Positions 1-8,640 of a stretch of DNA of 41,795 nucleotides are shown piece by piece (positions within the stretch are counted from its first letter, which is position 1; each line of letters begins with the position of its first letter). This DNA is from a virus. A program made the translations under genes and the position numbers. The stretch is taken from positions 1-41,795 of IMG/VR virus record IMGVR_UViG_3300034521_000087; one strand, given 5' to 3'. Under the pieces are notes generated by a model, which worked only from the letters and a program-made list of their open reading frames with translations, ran no database searches and had not been told where the DNA came from.

Positions 1-735
1 CGTGGAAGCGTATGCCAGAAAACCTTTCGGCTTCTTCGTCCCGTTACCGCTGGTAAAGGCGATTTCTTCCTGCTCTGCAAACTCAATTGCCAGTTCGCTG
101 TTGATCCAGTCCTCAACGTTGAAGAAGGCATCATCCAACATCGTCTGGGTTGCCTGGGGATTACCGTATATTTCACCCATGAATGGCTCAATCTGACCGA
201 GTTTGGAGGCATCCGTAGCCGGACGAGCATCCGTTTCACCAACCCAGCCAGACGCAGTACCGCCAAGGTTAACCAGTTTTTTATAGTTTGCGCCGCCAAC
301 GGTGATGGTCGTCGCTTCCTGGCGCATCACCACTTCATCTTTCAGCAGATCCAGGATAGTGCGATCAAGTTCTTCCGGTACGGCATAACCACCGTCTTCA
401 TCGACGCCGACCTGTAGAGCTTTACGCTCCAGATCGCGAAGGCCATCATCTTTACCCTTACGCATAAAATCGAGAAATGCCGTTTTGTGTTCACTTGCGG
501 CCTTGCTCTGAGGTCCACCAGCAGGACGTTTTACCTGCTTCAGTTCTTCTTCCAGAGCAGATTTAAGTTCGTCCAGTTCAGATAACTTACTGTTTAAGGT
601 TTCAACCTCACCGGCAAGTTTGCCCTTTTCTTGCTCAACAGCCTCCAGCCGCTTATCGTTCTTTTCTTTGAACGCATCAAACTTAGCCTGTAGCTCCTGC
701 GCAACCTGTTCTACATCTTTTTGTTCTACTGACAT
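1..735 (-). CDS. major capsid protein, HK97 fold, N-terminal part (cut by window end)
   Basis: Forms the icosahedral shell. The ATG at 735 opens 245 codons that run to base 1 without a stop. Residues 1-75 are charged and heptad-like, as expected of the HK97 delta (scaffold) domain that the prohead protease removes. The E-loop/P-domain part follows, with motifs GGYAVPEE, NLGGTASGWVGE and GTKKPKGFLAY typical of the family. The rest of the protein is at 41402-41795 on the same strand, so the gene spans the point where a circular genome was opened. The protease gene lies immediately upstream at 752-1423, the usual HK97 order. Confidence 0.93.
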   Translation of the reverse strand, partial: MSVEQKDVEQVAQELQAKFDAFKEKNDKRLEAVEQEKGKLAGEVETLNSKLSELDELKSALEEELKQVKRPAGGPQSKAASEHKTAFLDFMRKGKDDGLRDLERKALQVGVDEDGGYAVPEELDRTILDLLKDEVVMRQEATTITVGGANYKKLVNLGGTASGWVGETDARPATDASKLGQIEPFMGEIYGNPQATQTMLDDAFFNVEDWINSELAIEFAEQEEIAFTSGNGTKKPKGFLAYAST

Positions 736-751
736 GTTGTTTCTCTCCGGT

Positions 752-1423
752 TCAGAAATTCAGTGATTTAAGTGCATTCAGACCAGCAGTCACATCAGCA
801 TCGCGCTGACTGATTGCGCTATAGCCCCCGGCCATGAATGCTTTGGCCTGGGTGCGAGAAAGCCCAACATCGCGCAGGACTCGTTCAATACATTTCTGTG
901 ATGGTGTTTCACCACGTGCCAGCATGCTTTTCACATCACTGATTCGGGCTTCATCATTAGATGGGAACGTGACGGGGCTGACTTCCCAGAGGTCGATCTC
1001 TTTCAACAGAAATGCTTCTTTGGTTTTGTCGTATTCCCAGTCATTCAACCAATAGCCAATAGAAAGGCCGGTTATAGAACCGGCCTTCATGTGTCCGTGA
1101 GCGCGCTTCGCCAGCGGGTCATCATCAATGAGTAATCGCCCTTTAACGTAAAGGCCAACATCATCCTCTTTCATTTCGGTGTAGACACCGATCGGTTCAG
1201 CGGTCTGGTGTTGCCAGAGAAGTGCCGGCATCCGCCCCTTTTCTTTCCACGTCTGTAGCGATTTTGTGAAGGCACCAGGAACCACAATATCGCCGTAGCT
1301 GTCCTTCACGCCGAATACCGAACCGTATCCCTCAAACTCGCCGGTTTCACTGACAGACTTCAGTTTCAGCGGGACATCAAGTCGCTGTTTTGTTGACGGT
1401 CGTTCAGACGGGTTCATCGTCAT
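752..1423 (-). CDS. prohead protease, HK97 family (peptidase S78)
   Basis: Maturation protease that is packaged in the prohead and cleaves the capsid delta domain. The 223-residue length is normal for the family. Seen: FEGYGSVFG near residue 30, the His of LLWQHQ (about H72) and the Ser of TGLSIGY (about S121), matching the His/Ser catalytic pair of the family. The start overlaps the portal gene end by 20 bases, and a GAGG sits upstream. A second in-frame Met at codon 3 is an alternative start. Confidence 0.93.
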   Translation of the reverse strand: MTMNPSERPSTKQRLDVPLKLKSVSETGEFEGYGSVFGVKDSYGDIVVPGAFTKSLQTWKEKGRMPALLWQHQTAEPIGVYTEMKEDDVGLYVKGRLLIDDDPLAKRAHGHMKAGSITGLSIGYWLNDWEYDKTKEAFLLKEIDLWEVSPVTFPSNDEARISDVKSMLARGETPSQKCIERVLRDVGLSRTQAKAFMAGGYSAISQRDADVTAGLNALKSLNF

Positions 1424-2639
1424 GTGGTGGATCCTCGGTTGATTTTTGTTTGCTGCCGTCGGACGGTTTAGTTGTCATGTTCATTGGCGTCAGATAGATG
1501 TCTCCGCCTGGCCGGGGGTTGCGATCCTCCAGTTCCAGACAGTCATTCGGTGAAAACATGCCCCAGTTGATGCCGGTGGCGTACGCATCGAATCGAGATT
1601 TCATATCACCGCGCAGTAGCGCGCCAGCGTTGAATTTTGCGAAAAACTGCCCACGCTTGGACTTCTTCACCAGTCCGACGTTGATTCGCTGTTCGATACG
1701 GGTCATGTAGGGAACCAGTGAATAATTGATAAACCCAATTCCCAGATTCTCGATGTTGTTGAATGTCGCGCGGTCAGTGTTCTGCACCATGTGCATCGGT
1801 ACCCGGTAGAGACGACAAATTTCCTCAAGCTGGAATTTTCTGGTTTCAAGGAACTGCGCGTCTTCGGCGGACAAGGCCATTTGTTTCCACTGCAACCCCA
1901 TTTCAAGGATCATCGGTTTGTGAGCATTACCCAGTCCCTGATGTTTCTCTTCAAAATCGTTTTTCAGTCGTTCAAATGCCTGATCTGTAAGTTGCTGCTC
2001 TGTCTGCAATACACCTGATGTAACCGCGCCATTACTGAACAGACGGGCACCGTGCTCTTCAGTAGCCAGTCCAAGAGCGACCGCCTGTCTGGCATATGCG
2101 ATTGGATTCAGACCAACCAGCCCGTCGAATGTGAGGGTTCGAACGTGCCAGATTTCCTCCTGAGTAAGGATGTCGGATGTACCATCCGGAAACGTAACCT
2201 GGTAAACCGGCTCCCACTTGCTGTTTAATTTTGGTACTACAGAGCCAGGATCGAGCGGAAGCAGCTCAACAACCTCTCCCAGAGCGTAAACCTTGTACGC
2301 GTAGAAATTCCCGCGCAGACACAGACAAACGATGATAAGTTCCCAGAACTCCTGTGGGGTCATGTACTCGTTAGGCTGAACCGATAGCAGTTTGTGAAGG
2401 CGTTCATTAACCGCCTTTTCTTTGCGGTCACCGGTAACTTTTAACAGGTTGCATGGAAGCATACCCATCGACTCTGCCAGCACCCTGATGCAACCAAACA
2501 CAGCCGTCAGGTGCATCGCGCGGCGTGAACTGACTCGCCTTCCTGTGTAGGTGTCGTACGAATAGCCTGCCATTTCTGCCAGTTGTGCTGGGGTTGAAAC
2601 AGGAGTTCCGCTTTTCTGGAATAATCCGGGGAAAAACAT
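1404..2639 (-). CDS. portal protein, HK97 type
   Basis: Dodecameric ring at the capsid vertex through which DNA enters and leaves. The 411-residue protein has the family layout: an N-terminal segment with RRAMHLTAVFGCIRVLAESMG, the central PLDPGSVVP region, and EEICRLYRVPMHMV followed by NIENLGIGFINYSLVPYMTRIEQ. The C-terminal 20 residues are acidic and charged and overlap the protease start. It follows a small membrane protein gene and the terminase, all co-directional. Confidence 0.94.
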   Translation of the reverse strand: MFFPGLFQKSGTPVSTPAQLAEMAGYSYDTYTGRRVSSRRAMHLTAVFGCIRVLAESMGMLPCNLLKVTGDRKEKAVNERLHKLLSVQPNEYMTPQEFWELIIVCLCLRGNFYAYKVYALGEVVELLPLDPGSVVPKLNSKWEPVYQVTFPDGTSDILTQEEIWHVRTLTFDGLVGLNPIAYARQAVALGLATEEHGARLFSNGAVTSGVLQTEQQLTDQAFERLKNDFEEKHQGLGNAHKPMILEMGLQWKQMALSAEDAQFLETRKFQLEEICRLYRVPMHMVQNTDRATFNNIENLGIGFINYSLVPYMTRIEQRINVGLVKKSKRGQFFAKFNAGALLRGDMKSRFDAYATGINWGMFSPNDCLELEDRNPRPGGDIYLTPMNMTTKPSDGSKQKSTEDPPHDDEPV

Positions 2640-2642
2640 TCG

Positions 2643-2801
2643 TTACCCCCTCAGCAGATACTTGGAAACCAGCCATGACCAGAAAAGGCACAGCCCACCA
2701 CCAGCAATAAAACCAGCAGGCGGATACACCAACCATGCCCCATAAGAGAGCAACAGTGCTCCCAGCACCCCGATAGTTGGGGTGAGAATATTCAGGATCA
2801 T
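2643..2801 (-). CDS. small membrane protein between terminase and portal
   Basis: A 52-residue ORF fills the space between the large terminase (ends 2813) and portal (starts 2639). It is strongly hydrophobic, with two likely helices (residues about 5-28 and 30-47) and a basic C terminus (KYLLRG). It is in frame from ATG 2801 to TAA 2643. Short membrane ORFs at this place occur in HK97-like phages and their role is not established. The tight packing and codon structure support a real gene. Confidence 0.7.
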   Translation of the reverse strand: MILNILTPTIGVLGALLLSYGAWLVYPPAGFIAGGGLCLFWSWLVSKYLLRG

Positions 2802-2812
2802 AATTGCCTCAG

Positions 2813-4546
2813 TTAAAGTGAACGTATGCCGTGCGTTTCAAGGCGATCAGAAAGGGTGTCAACTTTCTCATAGAGCATCAGACGGCCAATCCCCATAATC
2901 AGCGCCACTGCGCCGTCGATTTTGTTTTCGTTCTGCTCTTTGATGGGCTTCACCACATCGTCATTGCCGGGGATGTTTTTCCCCACCACGTTGGCAATAC
3001 ACCAGCTCATGATGGGGTTGCCGTCATGATGAAACCTGCCGGACTCGATCGCCGCTTCAAGCTCTTTCATCGGGTCTGACATGTTGGTGTAGTTCTGAAT
3101 GATGGTAATGGGATTAAGCTGCTCATCCGCCAGGTCATGAGAAAGCCCGGTTGCCCCGTAGGGATCAATCGGTGACTCGGTGACCGGGTTCAGTTTGTTC
3201 GCTGCTTTGGCCTCCTCCAGGATGTAGCGGTAATCCACCTCCGCACCATCAGTGACGGTGAGGTAACCCATCTCCACCCATTTCTGAAAGCGTTCAGCAG
3301 TGCGGCGATCCTCGTTTTTCTCCACGCTGTAAACCGTGTCATACGGTACCCAGAAGCGTGGTGCCACACTGTAATAATGCGTTTTGCCATCAATCTCGCG
3401 GGTGAACAGCCTCGCCATGCTGTTCATATCCAGTTTGCGTGCAAGGTCGAATGCCAGCACACAGGGCTGCCCTTCGAAATGCTCGAGCGTAAGCGTTTTG
3501 TCTTCGCAGTTCTGCCAGGACACAAGGTTATAGAAAGCCGCCCGCGCCGCCACCCAGATATTCAGATGCTTGGTTTTAAAAACGCCCGCCTGCCGGGCAT
3601 TGTTAATCGCGCGCTGCTGCTGACTGAGAAGAAAATCGCGGTACACCGAGACGCCCATATTCGGGTTCGCCTTCTCCAGCACCTTCGGATCCGTCCAGTC
3701 GTCGCCTTCATCAACCGTGTAGATGATGCCGAACAGCTCCTCGTTGGGTACCGAGCCGTTAAGCATCTCGATCACTTCGCGGCGTTTGTCGTAGCACGGA
3801 CCTTCAATGTTGTAACCGGCGGTGGTGATCGCCCACATCAGCGGCTGGCGACGCGCGCCCATTCCGGTCAGCATGGTGGTATAGAGCGAGTCGGTCTGGT
3901 GTTCGTGATATTCGTCGACGATGGCGCAGTGCGGCGACGCGCCGTCGCCCGGGTTGCCAATCAGCGGTTCGAACCGCGCACCGTCCTCAGGCCGGTTCAG
4001 GTTGGAGGCATTCACCTCTATGCCGAACGCTTCGACGAGCAGCGGAGTCCGCTTACACATCAGCCTCGCGGGACGGAACACTTCCCACGCCTGTTTTTCG
4101 GTCGTGGCGCCGGAATACACCTCCGCGCCGAATTCGTTGTCACAGGTAAAGCAGTACAGCGCCACGCCGGCGGAGATCGCCGACTTACCGTTTTTACGGG
4201 GGATCTCGGTGTAAACCTCGCGAAAGCGGCGCAGCCTTGTCCCCTTTTGCACCCAGCCAAAGGCACAACAGATGATGAAAAGTTGCCACGACTCCAGGGT
4301 GATCGGCATCCGTTTGAACGCCCATTCGCCCTTGGTATGCGGCAGCAATTGAATAAACTTCGCGGCCTTCTCCGCCATGTCCTTATCAAAGCGGTACCGG
4401 AATTTGCGGCTTTTCTCCTGAGCCATGTCGTCGATGTGGCGCTGACAGGCCTGAAGCACAAACTGGCACGCGGGTATCTTTCCCCGCACAACGTTGCGGG
4501 CGTATTGATTCGCGGCGTTGACGTTAGGGTACGATTTCCGGCTCAT
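2813..4546 (-). CDS. terminase large subunit, HK97-like (phage terminase-1 family)
   Basis: ATPase/nuclease motor that cuts concatemers and packages DNA. The length is 577 residues. Seen: Walker A-like PRKNGKS at residues 116-122, Walker B CAIVDE followed by YHEH near 207-215, ITTAGYN (coupling motif region), and the nuclease-domain [11 protein letters not shown] with an acidic residue. The gene overlaps the small terminase end by 4 bases (ATGA), indicating translational coupling. A long antisense ORF inside this gene (3377-4777) is a shadow. Confidence 0.95.
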   Translation of the reverse strand: MSRKSYPNVNAANQYARNVVRGKIPACQFVLQACQRHIDDMAQEKSRKFRYRFDKDMAEKAAKFIQLLPHTKGEWAFKRMPITLESWQLFIICCAFGWVQKGTRLRRFREVYTEIPRKNGKSAISAGVALYCFTCDNEFGAEVYSGATTEKQAWEVFRPARLMCKRTPLLVEAFGIEVNASNLNRPEDGARFEPLIGNPGDGASPHCAIVDEYHEHQTDSLYTTMLTGMGARRQPLMWAITTAGYNIEGPCYDKRREVIEMLNGSVPNEELFGIIYTVDEGDDWTDPKVLEKANPNMGVSVYRDFLLSQQQRAINNARQAGVFKTKHLNIWVAARAAFYNLVSWQNCEDKTLTLEHFEGQPCVLAFDLARKLDMNSMARLFTREIDGKTHYYSVAPRFWVPYDTVYSVEKNEDRRTAERFQKWVEMGYLTVTDGAEVDYRYILEEAKAANKLNPVTESPIDPYGATGLSHDLADEQLNPITIIQNYTNMSDPMKELEAAIESGRFHHDGNPIMSWCIANVVGKNIPGNDDVVKPIKEQNENKIDGAVALIMGIGRLMLYEKVDTLSDRLETHGIRSL

Positions 4547-5037
4547 GAGTTGATCATCTTCAGGAATGGGTTAGCGGTTTTCTTCTGCCCGGCCAGGCCG
4601 ATAAGACGCTGGCGACTACTGGGGTCAAGGCCCAGCATGGATCCGGTGGAGCTCATCTCCGATTCCTGCTCTTTCTTGACGGTCAGCTCGGGGTTCTTTA
4701 TCCTGCCGCCCATCGCGCCGACGATGGTGTTACCTTCCGATGCGATTTTCTTCACGGCACGGCGCCAGAATTCGTAAGCCACACACCAGCGCTCAAGAAC
4801 CGCCAGGTCGGTAACGCACAGCAGTCCCTGCCCGCATAACTCTTTTGTGGTCAGTTCCCACATGATGGAAGCCAGCGGGAGATCGTCTTCTGTGAACCAG
4901 TCCGGCGGCGCTACACCTTTAATTGGCGTAAAGACCGGTTCCTCTTTATTCAGGGCTCGCTTGCCGGGGTTACCGGCCAGTTCCTTGCGCGCCGTTGGCT
5001 TGGGGCGACGCCCGGAACGCCCTGCCGTTCCAGCCAT
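4543..5037 (-). CDS. terminase small subunit, P27 family
   Basis: DNA-recognition subunit that binds near cos and loads the large subunit. The basic N terminus ([19 protein letters not shown]) and the [10 protein letters not shown] motif are characteristic of P27-type small terminases, and the length of about 164 residues is typical. I prefer ATG 5037, with AGGAG 8 bases upstream, over an upstream in-frame GTG at 5046. It overlaps terL by 4 bases. The noncoding stretch just upstream is the likely cos region. Confidence 0.92.
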   Translation of the reverse strand: MAGTAGRSGRRPKPTARKELAGNPGKRALNKEEPVFTPIKGVAPPDWFTEDDLPLASIMWELTTKELCGQGLLCVTDLAVLERWCVAYEFWRRAVKKIASEGNTIVGAMGGRIKNPELTVKKEQESEMSSTGSMLGLDPSSRQRLIGLAGQKKTANPFLKMINS

Positions 5038-5046
5038 ATGCGGCAC

Positions 5047-5167
5047 TCCTGGTTAAATTTCATTTTTCGCGGGTATAAAAATTCGGGGAGGCGGGCAGTC
5101 CGGAAGGAAGGCGGTCGCAGAGATTCTGCCTCCCCCTCCCCTGACTGTTATCAGATGATAATCATTA
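5047..5167. other. candidate cos / terminase-binding region
   Basis: About 120 noncoding bases between HNH endonuclease and small terminase, the position of cos in HK97-type phages. The stretch is strand-asymmetric, with G-rich runs (ggggaggcgggcag) and C-rich runs (cctccccctcccc) around ggaaggaaggcggtcgc, plus short direct and inverted repeats. I cannot place the nick or the overhang from sequence alone. The assignment rests on position. Confidence 0.4.
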
Positions 5168-5518
5168 TCACTTAAGTCGCTCACGCGCGGTCTTCGCGGC
5201 GTGACACGACCAACACAGACTTTCGAGGTTACTGTCATCATCCGTGCCACCGTGAGCCTTCGCTTTGATGTGGTCGACACAGGAAGCCTGCTTGACGATC
5301 CCCTGCCTGAGATGGTTCTGACACAGACCGCTATCACGCTTCAGGATGCGGGCTCGTATCACTTCCCACTTCGTTCCATAACCACGCTGATGCCTTGATT
5401 GTCCTGGCTTGTATTGCCGCCATCCTTCGCCTTTATGTGATTCGCAGTATCCTGACGGATCGGTTGTTGTCGAGCGGCAGCCGCGAACGCGACAGGCTTT
5501 TGGTGTACGTGGTGGCAT
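5168..5518 (-). CDS. HNH endonuclease
   Basis: A 116-residue protein with an HNH fold signature: a Cys-rich N terminus (CRVRGCRS...CESH), then CVDHIKAKAHGG, the Asn of DSNLESLCWSCH, and a final His. HNH proteins beside the small terminase in HK97-type phages (HK97 gp74) work with terminase in cos cleavage. Position next to the putative cos supports the same role here. It starts at ATG 5518 with a modest CAGGT upstream. Confidence 0.88.
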   Translation of the reverse strand: MPPRTPKACRVRGCRSTTTDPSGYCESHKGEGWRQYKPGQSRHQRGYGTKWEVIRARILKRDSGLCQNHLRQGIVKQASCVDHIKAKAHGGTDDDSNLESLCWSCHAAKTARERLK

Positions 5519-5538
5519 TGTTCATACCTGCTGTATTG

Positions 5539-5733
5539 CTACTCTATGATTTTCACAACCTGATTACCGAGCGAGGCAGTGTTGCGTATATCGTCCACAA
5601 CGCATGCGGCATGCTCGCGACTTATGGCATAGATATTGAACGAGAACTGACGCCCGTCAGCGTCAGAATAAAACACCTGGAATGGATACCAGTCGCGCCC
5701 CTCATGATGCACACATAACTCTGTGTCGGATAT
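5539..5733 (-). CDS. small phage protein with apparent non-AUG (ATA) start
   Basis: Reads 64 codons with clear protein character (SDTELCVHHEGRDWYPF, FSFNIYAISREHAACVVDDIR) and ends at TAG 5539, 20 bases before the HNH gene. A strong AGGAGG sits 7 bases before an ATA codon at 5733, preceded by ATC at 5736. There is no ATG at the expected start. The downstream GTG at codon 8 would remove conserved-looking residues and lies too far from the Shine-Dalgarno sequence. Either ATA/ATC is used weakly, or the ATG start has mutated and the gene is damaged. No function can be assigned. Confidence 0.6.
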   Translation of the reverse strand: MSDTELCVHHEGRDWYPFQVFYSDADGRQFSFNIYAISREHAACVVDDIRNTASLGNQVVKIIE

Positions 5734-5797
5734 GATGCGCCTCCTGTAAAACGAGTTAGCATTATCACAAGCACTCAGTGAATGCCTGCTGTAATGC

Positions 5798-6175
5798 TTA
5801 TTTGACTGTTTCTATTGTCGAACCATGGGAATTCATCACGTACACCTGGTCTCCGGGATAAACGAACTGATAGCGACAGCCATCTCCAGCACCAGGAATG
5901 GTTTCACTCGCATACTCTTCAATGAGAATGGCAATGGCATGTCCCCCTTTAACACCCTTGCGGGAAGCCACAACTAATTCTTCCTCCTGAACAGGGGTTT
6001 TCATTTCTTCATCTTCATAAATATCAGGAAGCCAATAAGCAAAGTCCGGAGATTCGTATTCACTCATTAATCGCAGGGTGTCGCTGAATGTCTCAGAGCT
6101 GGGTCGGGCAATAGAGACTGAAGGTTATTCGCAAATGTGCGTTACACCGTCGATGATCGTTTTTACTGTAAACAT
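5798..6175 (-). pseudogene. small late-operon gene interrupted by an in-frame TAA at codon 17
   Basis: From ATG 6175 the frame reads MFTVKTIIDGVTHICE, then TAA (6125-6127), then continues open through PSVSIARPSSETF...LRL into an 89-residue ORF (from ATG 6067) ending at 5798. Both parts are in the same frame, and the intervening 19 codons look coding. This fits one gene of about 125 residues with a single CAA-to-TAA type change. The internal ATG 6067 has no recognisable Shine-Dalgarno sequence, so re-initiation would be weak. The C-terminal part (YWLPDIYEDEE, GDGCRYQFVYPGDQVYVMNS) is acidic and soluble. Function unknown. Confidence 0.65.
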
Positions 6176-6201
6176 GGTCTGTTCCTTCTTCTTCTGGTCG
6201 T

Positions 6202-6227
6202 AAAAAAGCCCCGCGCGTGCGAGGCCT
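6202..6227 (-). terminator. intrinsic terminator within late operon
   Basis: On the minus strand a stem GCCTCGC / GCGGGGC (one G-T pair) with loop ACGC is followed by TTTTTT. It lies between the zinc-ribbon gene (6251-6415) and the interrupted gene. Late transcription must read through it, consistent with Q-type antitermination. Confidence 0.7.
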
Positions 6228-6250
6228 GGGGTTATTTGTATCGCGACCCA

Positions 6251-6415
6251 CTACCTGTGAATGACGAACAGCGATTTACATTTAGGGCAAAGTAACGCCT
6301 GTTGCTGGCGTACTTTCGTGGTCGAGTGTGTGGATTTATGTCCGCATATCGGGCACATGACAGTCATATTGGCTACAAGCCCAACACGCTGCATTGCATA
6401 ATCGAAAAATGACAT
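6251..6415 (-). CDS. 54-residue zinc-ribbon protein (Com-like)
   Basis: A short ORF from ATG 6415 to TAG 6251. It carries CPICGH near residue 21 and CPKCKS near residue 43, two CxxC knuckles about 18 residues apart, as in small zinc-ribbon proteins of the phage Mu Com type. AAAGG lies about 9 bases upstream. It lies among small late genes after the spanins. Zn binding is inferred from the knuckles; the target is unknown. Confidence 0.72.
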   Translation of the reverse strand: MSFFDYAMQRVGLVANMTVMCPICGHKSTHSTTKVRQQQALLCPKCKSLFVIHR

Positions 6416-6538
6416 GGTAGTTAACCTTTCAATGAATGGGGCTTATTATACCATGCATAGCTCAATTATTAATCAATCATCATCGCATTCTTGATGCCAT
6501 TTAGCTTTGTCACAGGCATTCACTAAATGCCTTTGACA

Positions 6539-6769
6539 TCAGGAGAAGGAGATACCCAAATTAACCAGCACGGCTTTCTTTCCCTCAATACGGCGGTCAA
6601 GTTCGGCCACTGCATGTGGGCGTATAGCCTCAAGAAAGGCATTGTCTTGATAGGTGGACTGGATTGTCACACCAAGCCCGGCACCACTTTCCAGTATGCC
6701 TTTCTGTCGCTGTAGTTCTTTTATCTCGTTATTGATGTAATACGCTTCACTTAGGTTCTCTGCGTTCAT
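6539..6769 (-). CDS. small coiled-coil phage protein, unknown
   Basis: A 76-residue protein if started at ATG 6769 (MNAENLSEAYYIN). The upstream extension to 6853 lies inside the Rz1 gene and is unlikely. It is rich in charged and heptad-like segments (INNEIKELQRQKGILE, AVAELDRRIEGKKAVL), so it is probably an alpha-helical cytoplasmic protein. It overlaps the Rz1 end by 23 bases, which suggests co-translation with the lysis cassette. I do not recognise the family. Confidence 0.55.
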   Translation of the reverse strand: MNAENLSEAYYINNEIKELQRQKGILESGAGLGVTIQSTYQDNAFLEAIRPHAVAELDRRIEGKKAVLVNLGISFS

Positions 6770-6989
6770 GAACAGGCTCCTTCTTGCAGTTAGCCAGCAC
6801 TGATTTGTTATGTGCCAGAATGTCCCGCTTCGTCTGCTTATCCAGTACAGCAATATCGTGCTCAGTAAGGTAAATGATGTTTACCCAGTCACAGGCCGTG
6901 TCCGTTACTTCAGGTTTTGCGGGTAAATTTCTCACGCAACTCGCGATCAACATCGTCATCAGGAAGATGATTAACAGTCTGCTGAACAT
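6747..6989 (-). CDS. Rz1-like outer-membrane spanin lipoprotein
   Basis: An 80-residue ORF embedded out of frame in the end of the Rz-like gene, the hallmark of Rz/Rz1 pairs. ATG 6989 begins a signal sequence (FSRLLIIFLMTM) with lipobox LIAS-C, giving Cys at about residue 18. The mature part has a Pro-containing stretch (RNLPAKPEV), then a helical, charged tail. The predicted role is the outer-membrane half of the spanin complex that fuses inner and outer membranes at lysis. Confidence 0.75.
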   Translation of the reverse strand: MFSRLLIIFLMTMLIASCVRNLPAKPEVTDTACDWVNIIYLTEHDIAVLDKQTKRDILAHNKSVLANCKKEPVHERREPK

Positions 6990-7179
6990 CCCTGGCGCCT
7001 TTCGTTGTCTCTCCCCGGCGTTCTGCAACTGCTTCAGTAGCTGCTGCTCGTTCTTCGGTGCGCTGGATTGCCGCTTTGGTCTCAGCGATAGTGGTTCCGC
7101 GAGATTTCCCAAAACCAAAAGCGCCGGCAATTGCAGCCAGAACGGCAACAACCAGTCCAATAATCATTTCAATTCCCAT
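6910..7179 (-). CDS. Rz-like inner-membrane spanin
   Basis: Starting at ATG 7179 (MGIEMIIGL), with GAGGT upstream and 8 bases after the endolysin stop, the protein is 89 residues. It has one N-terminal membrane anchor (IIGLVVAVLAAIAGAFGFG) followed by a long charged helix (ETKAAIQRTEERAAATEAVAERR), as in i-spanins. The longer in-frame extension to 7314 overlaps the endolysin and is not needed. The Rz1-like gene overlaps its end. Confidence 0.78.
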   Translation of the reverse strand: MGIEMIIGLVVAVLAAIAGAFGFGKSRGTTIAETKAAIQRTEERAAATEAVAERRGETTKGARDVQQTVNHLPDDDVDRELREKFTRKT

Positions 7180-7186
7180 AGAAACC

Positions 7187-7816
7187 TCAGACCAGCACGG
7201 TTTTTGCCAGATTGAAGCGGTGCCGACGATCATCAAGACCGTTTTTACCGCCATTGATGATGACAGTGATACGTTCCACATCACCGGAATAAACCAGGCA
7301 TCCGCTGGTGGCAAAAAACCATGCTGCGGATCGTGCTGCGTTTATGTCCTGCTCCAGCAACTCCGGCTGCGTGACCAGATCCAGTTTTAGCGCCAGCCCG
7401 CATTTGCGGTAGTTGCTTAATCCTGTGATTTGCTTCAGCCCGCGCCCGCGATATTTCCAGCCATCCCCGGCGACCTGATTACCGAGATTTTTTTTACCCC
7501 ACTCCCCACCGTAGACCAGATTCGCGATGGCCCGCTGATTAGCCGGTTGCCTCGCCGTTCTACCGAGTGCAGTAGCCTGTTGCGGGGTAATGCGATGTTT
7601 GCCAAATACAGGAACAAGGCGATCGGCTGCATAGTTCAGACTTTCCACCAGCTTTTCATATCCGCCGGACTCGTGCCCCATTTGCGCGATGAACATTGCC
7701 TGGTCCAGTGGTGCGGTGATACCGAATTCTTTCATTGCCGCATCGATGTGCGGAAACCAACGCGCAGAAAGTCCGGCACTTATACCAGCCGCCTGCTGAA
7801 ATTGTGATTGATTCAT
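7187..7816 (-). CDS. endolysin, glycoside hydrolase 19 (chitinase-like) muramidase
   Basis: Cleaves peptidoglycan at the end of infection. The 209 residues include the GH19 landmarks: the acid in AQMGHESGG (E49), RLVPVFGKHRITPQQA, YGGEWGKKNLGN, and WKYRGRGLKQITG followed by SNY. There is no signal peptide or signal-anchor, so release depends on the holin. It is preceded by the holin-type genes and followed directly by the spanins. Confidence 0.93.
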   Translation of the reverse strand: MNQSQFQQAAGISAGLSARWFPHIDAAMKEFGITAPLDQAMFIAQMGHESGGYEKLVESLNYAADRLVPVFGKHRITPQQATALGRTARQPANQRAIANLVYGGEWGKKNLGNQVAGDGWKYRGRGLKQITGLSNYRKCGLALKLDLVTQPELLEQDINAARSAAWFFATSGCLVYSGDVERITVIINGGKNGLDDRRHRFNLAKTVLV

Positions 7817-7971
7817 GTGATTACCGAATTAGATCACTATTAATGGTAGGAGGTGAACGGCATTAAACAGGTGAAAGAAAATTTAATTTAAATCACAATA
7901 GCACCCAGAATAATCCTAATACCTATTTATATCCTTTGCGGGTTGTTGCGGTGTCGCTACAACTCGTTTTT

Positions 7972-8253
7972 TTACCTGTGAATGGCATCTATGAGTCGAG
8001 CCACATTTCCCCGCGCCCATAGCACAGCACCACAGATAAGAAGGTTGACAATGACCACCATCCAGTGTGATTCCTGATAGAGACCAAACAGATACCTGAA
8101 CGGGATGCTGGCGTATACCAGCACAACGAAGTAGGCCAGCATGGACACCATCGGACGATGTCTTGCCCCGTCACGTTGGTAGAACATCAGAACAAGAACG
8201 ATGACCGCGCAGATTAACGCATTGATCATCGCTGAAGGATCATTTGTTACCAT
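7972..8253 (-). CDS. small three-helix membrane protein, holin-type
   Basis: I place the start at ATG 8253 (MVTNDPSAM), with GGAGG 8-9 bases upstream; the ORF could extend to 8292. The 93 residues show three hydrophobic segments (INALICAVIVLVLMF, VSMLAYFVVLVYASI, WMVVIVNLLICGAVLWA) and a basic tail, as in three-helix phage holins. It overlaps the preceding membrane gene by 14 bases. Two adjacent hydrophobic genes suggest a holin/antiholin pair, which sequence alone does not resolve. Confidence 0.75.
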   Translation of the reverse strand: MVTNDPSAMINALICAVIVLVLMFYQRDGARHRPMVSMLAYFVVLVYASIPFRYLFGLYQESHWMVVIVNLLICGAVLWARGNVARLIDAIHR

Positions 8254-8635
8254 TGCCGGTCCCTCCTCCGCGTAAACGAGAGAGAATGCCAAACAGGCTA
8301 CCCAAATCCTGACTGTTGACGAATGTCAGCAACTTAATAGCAATTGCTGCAACGATTACCGCGCCCAGTGCATCAAGCGGCCTGTCGTTGTAACCAGTCC
8401 ATTTTGAGAAGTACGAGCCCAACAGGGGTGCGCCGATAACGCCAAAGATGAAAGAAGTGATGAAGTAACCCACCAGCTTAAAGCGGCTGATGTTCACCGC
8501 CGTCGCAACGTAGAATACTGCACCAGCAAAGGCACCAAACACTACGCCGTAATCAATGCCGGTTGCCAGGCCGAACATGCTGGCCCCCATCAGCCCACCA
8601 GCCGCTACCGTAGTGCCAGAAACAGGATCGGACAT
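8240..8635 (-). CDS. phage holin-like membrane protein
   Basis: A 131-residue protein, first gene of the lysis cassette. Four likely hydrophobic segments occur (about 8-27, 30-48, 52-75, 88-108), ending in a Gly/Asn-rich tail (RLRGGGTGNGNK). The start at ATG 8635 has AGAGGGGG upstream. By family resemblance it is a putative phage holin. It shares its end with the start of the three-helix protein. Confidence 0.75.
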   Translation of the reverse strand: MSDPVSGTTVAAGGLMGASMFGLATGIDYGVVFGAFAGAVFYVATAVNISRFKLVGYFITSFIFGVIGAPLLGSYFSKWTGYNDRPLDALGAVIVAAIAIKLLTFVNSQDLGSLFGILSRLRGGGTGNGNK

Positions 8636-8640
8636 TTAGC

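Noticed and set aside
3377-4777. 466-codon plus-strand ORF opposite the large terminase
   Set aside because: It is antisense to a gene with clear terminase motifs, is rich in Arg and His as expected of a complementary-frame shadow, and has no ribosome-binding site.
5395-5718. 107-codon plus-strand ORF
   Set aside because: It is opposite the HNH gene and the 64-codon small gene, both on the operon strand with better coding signals.
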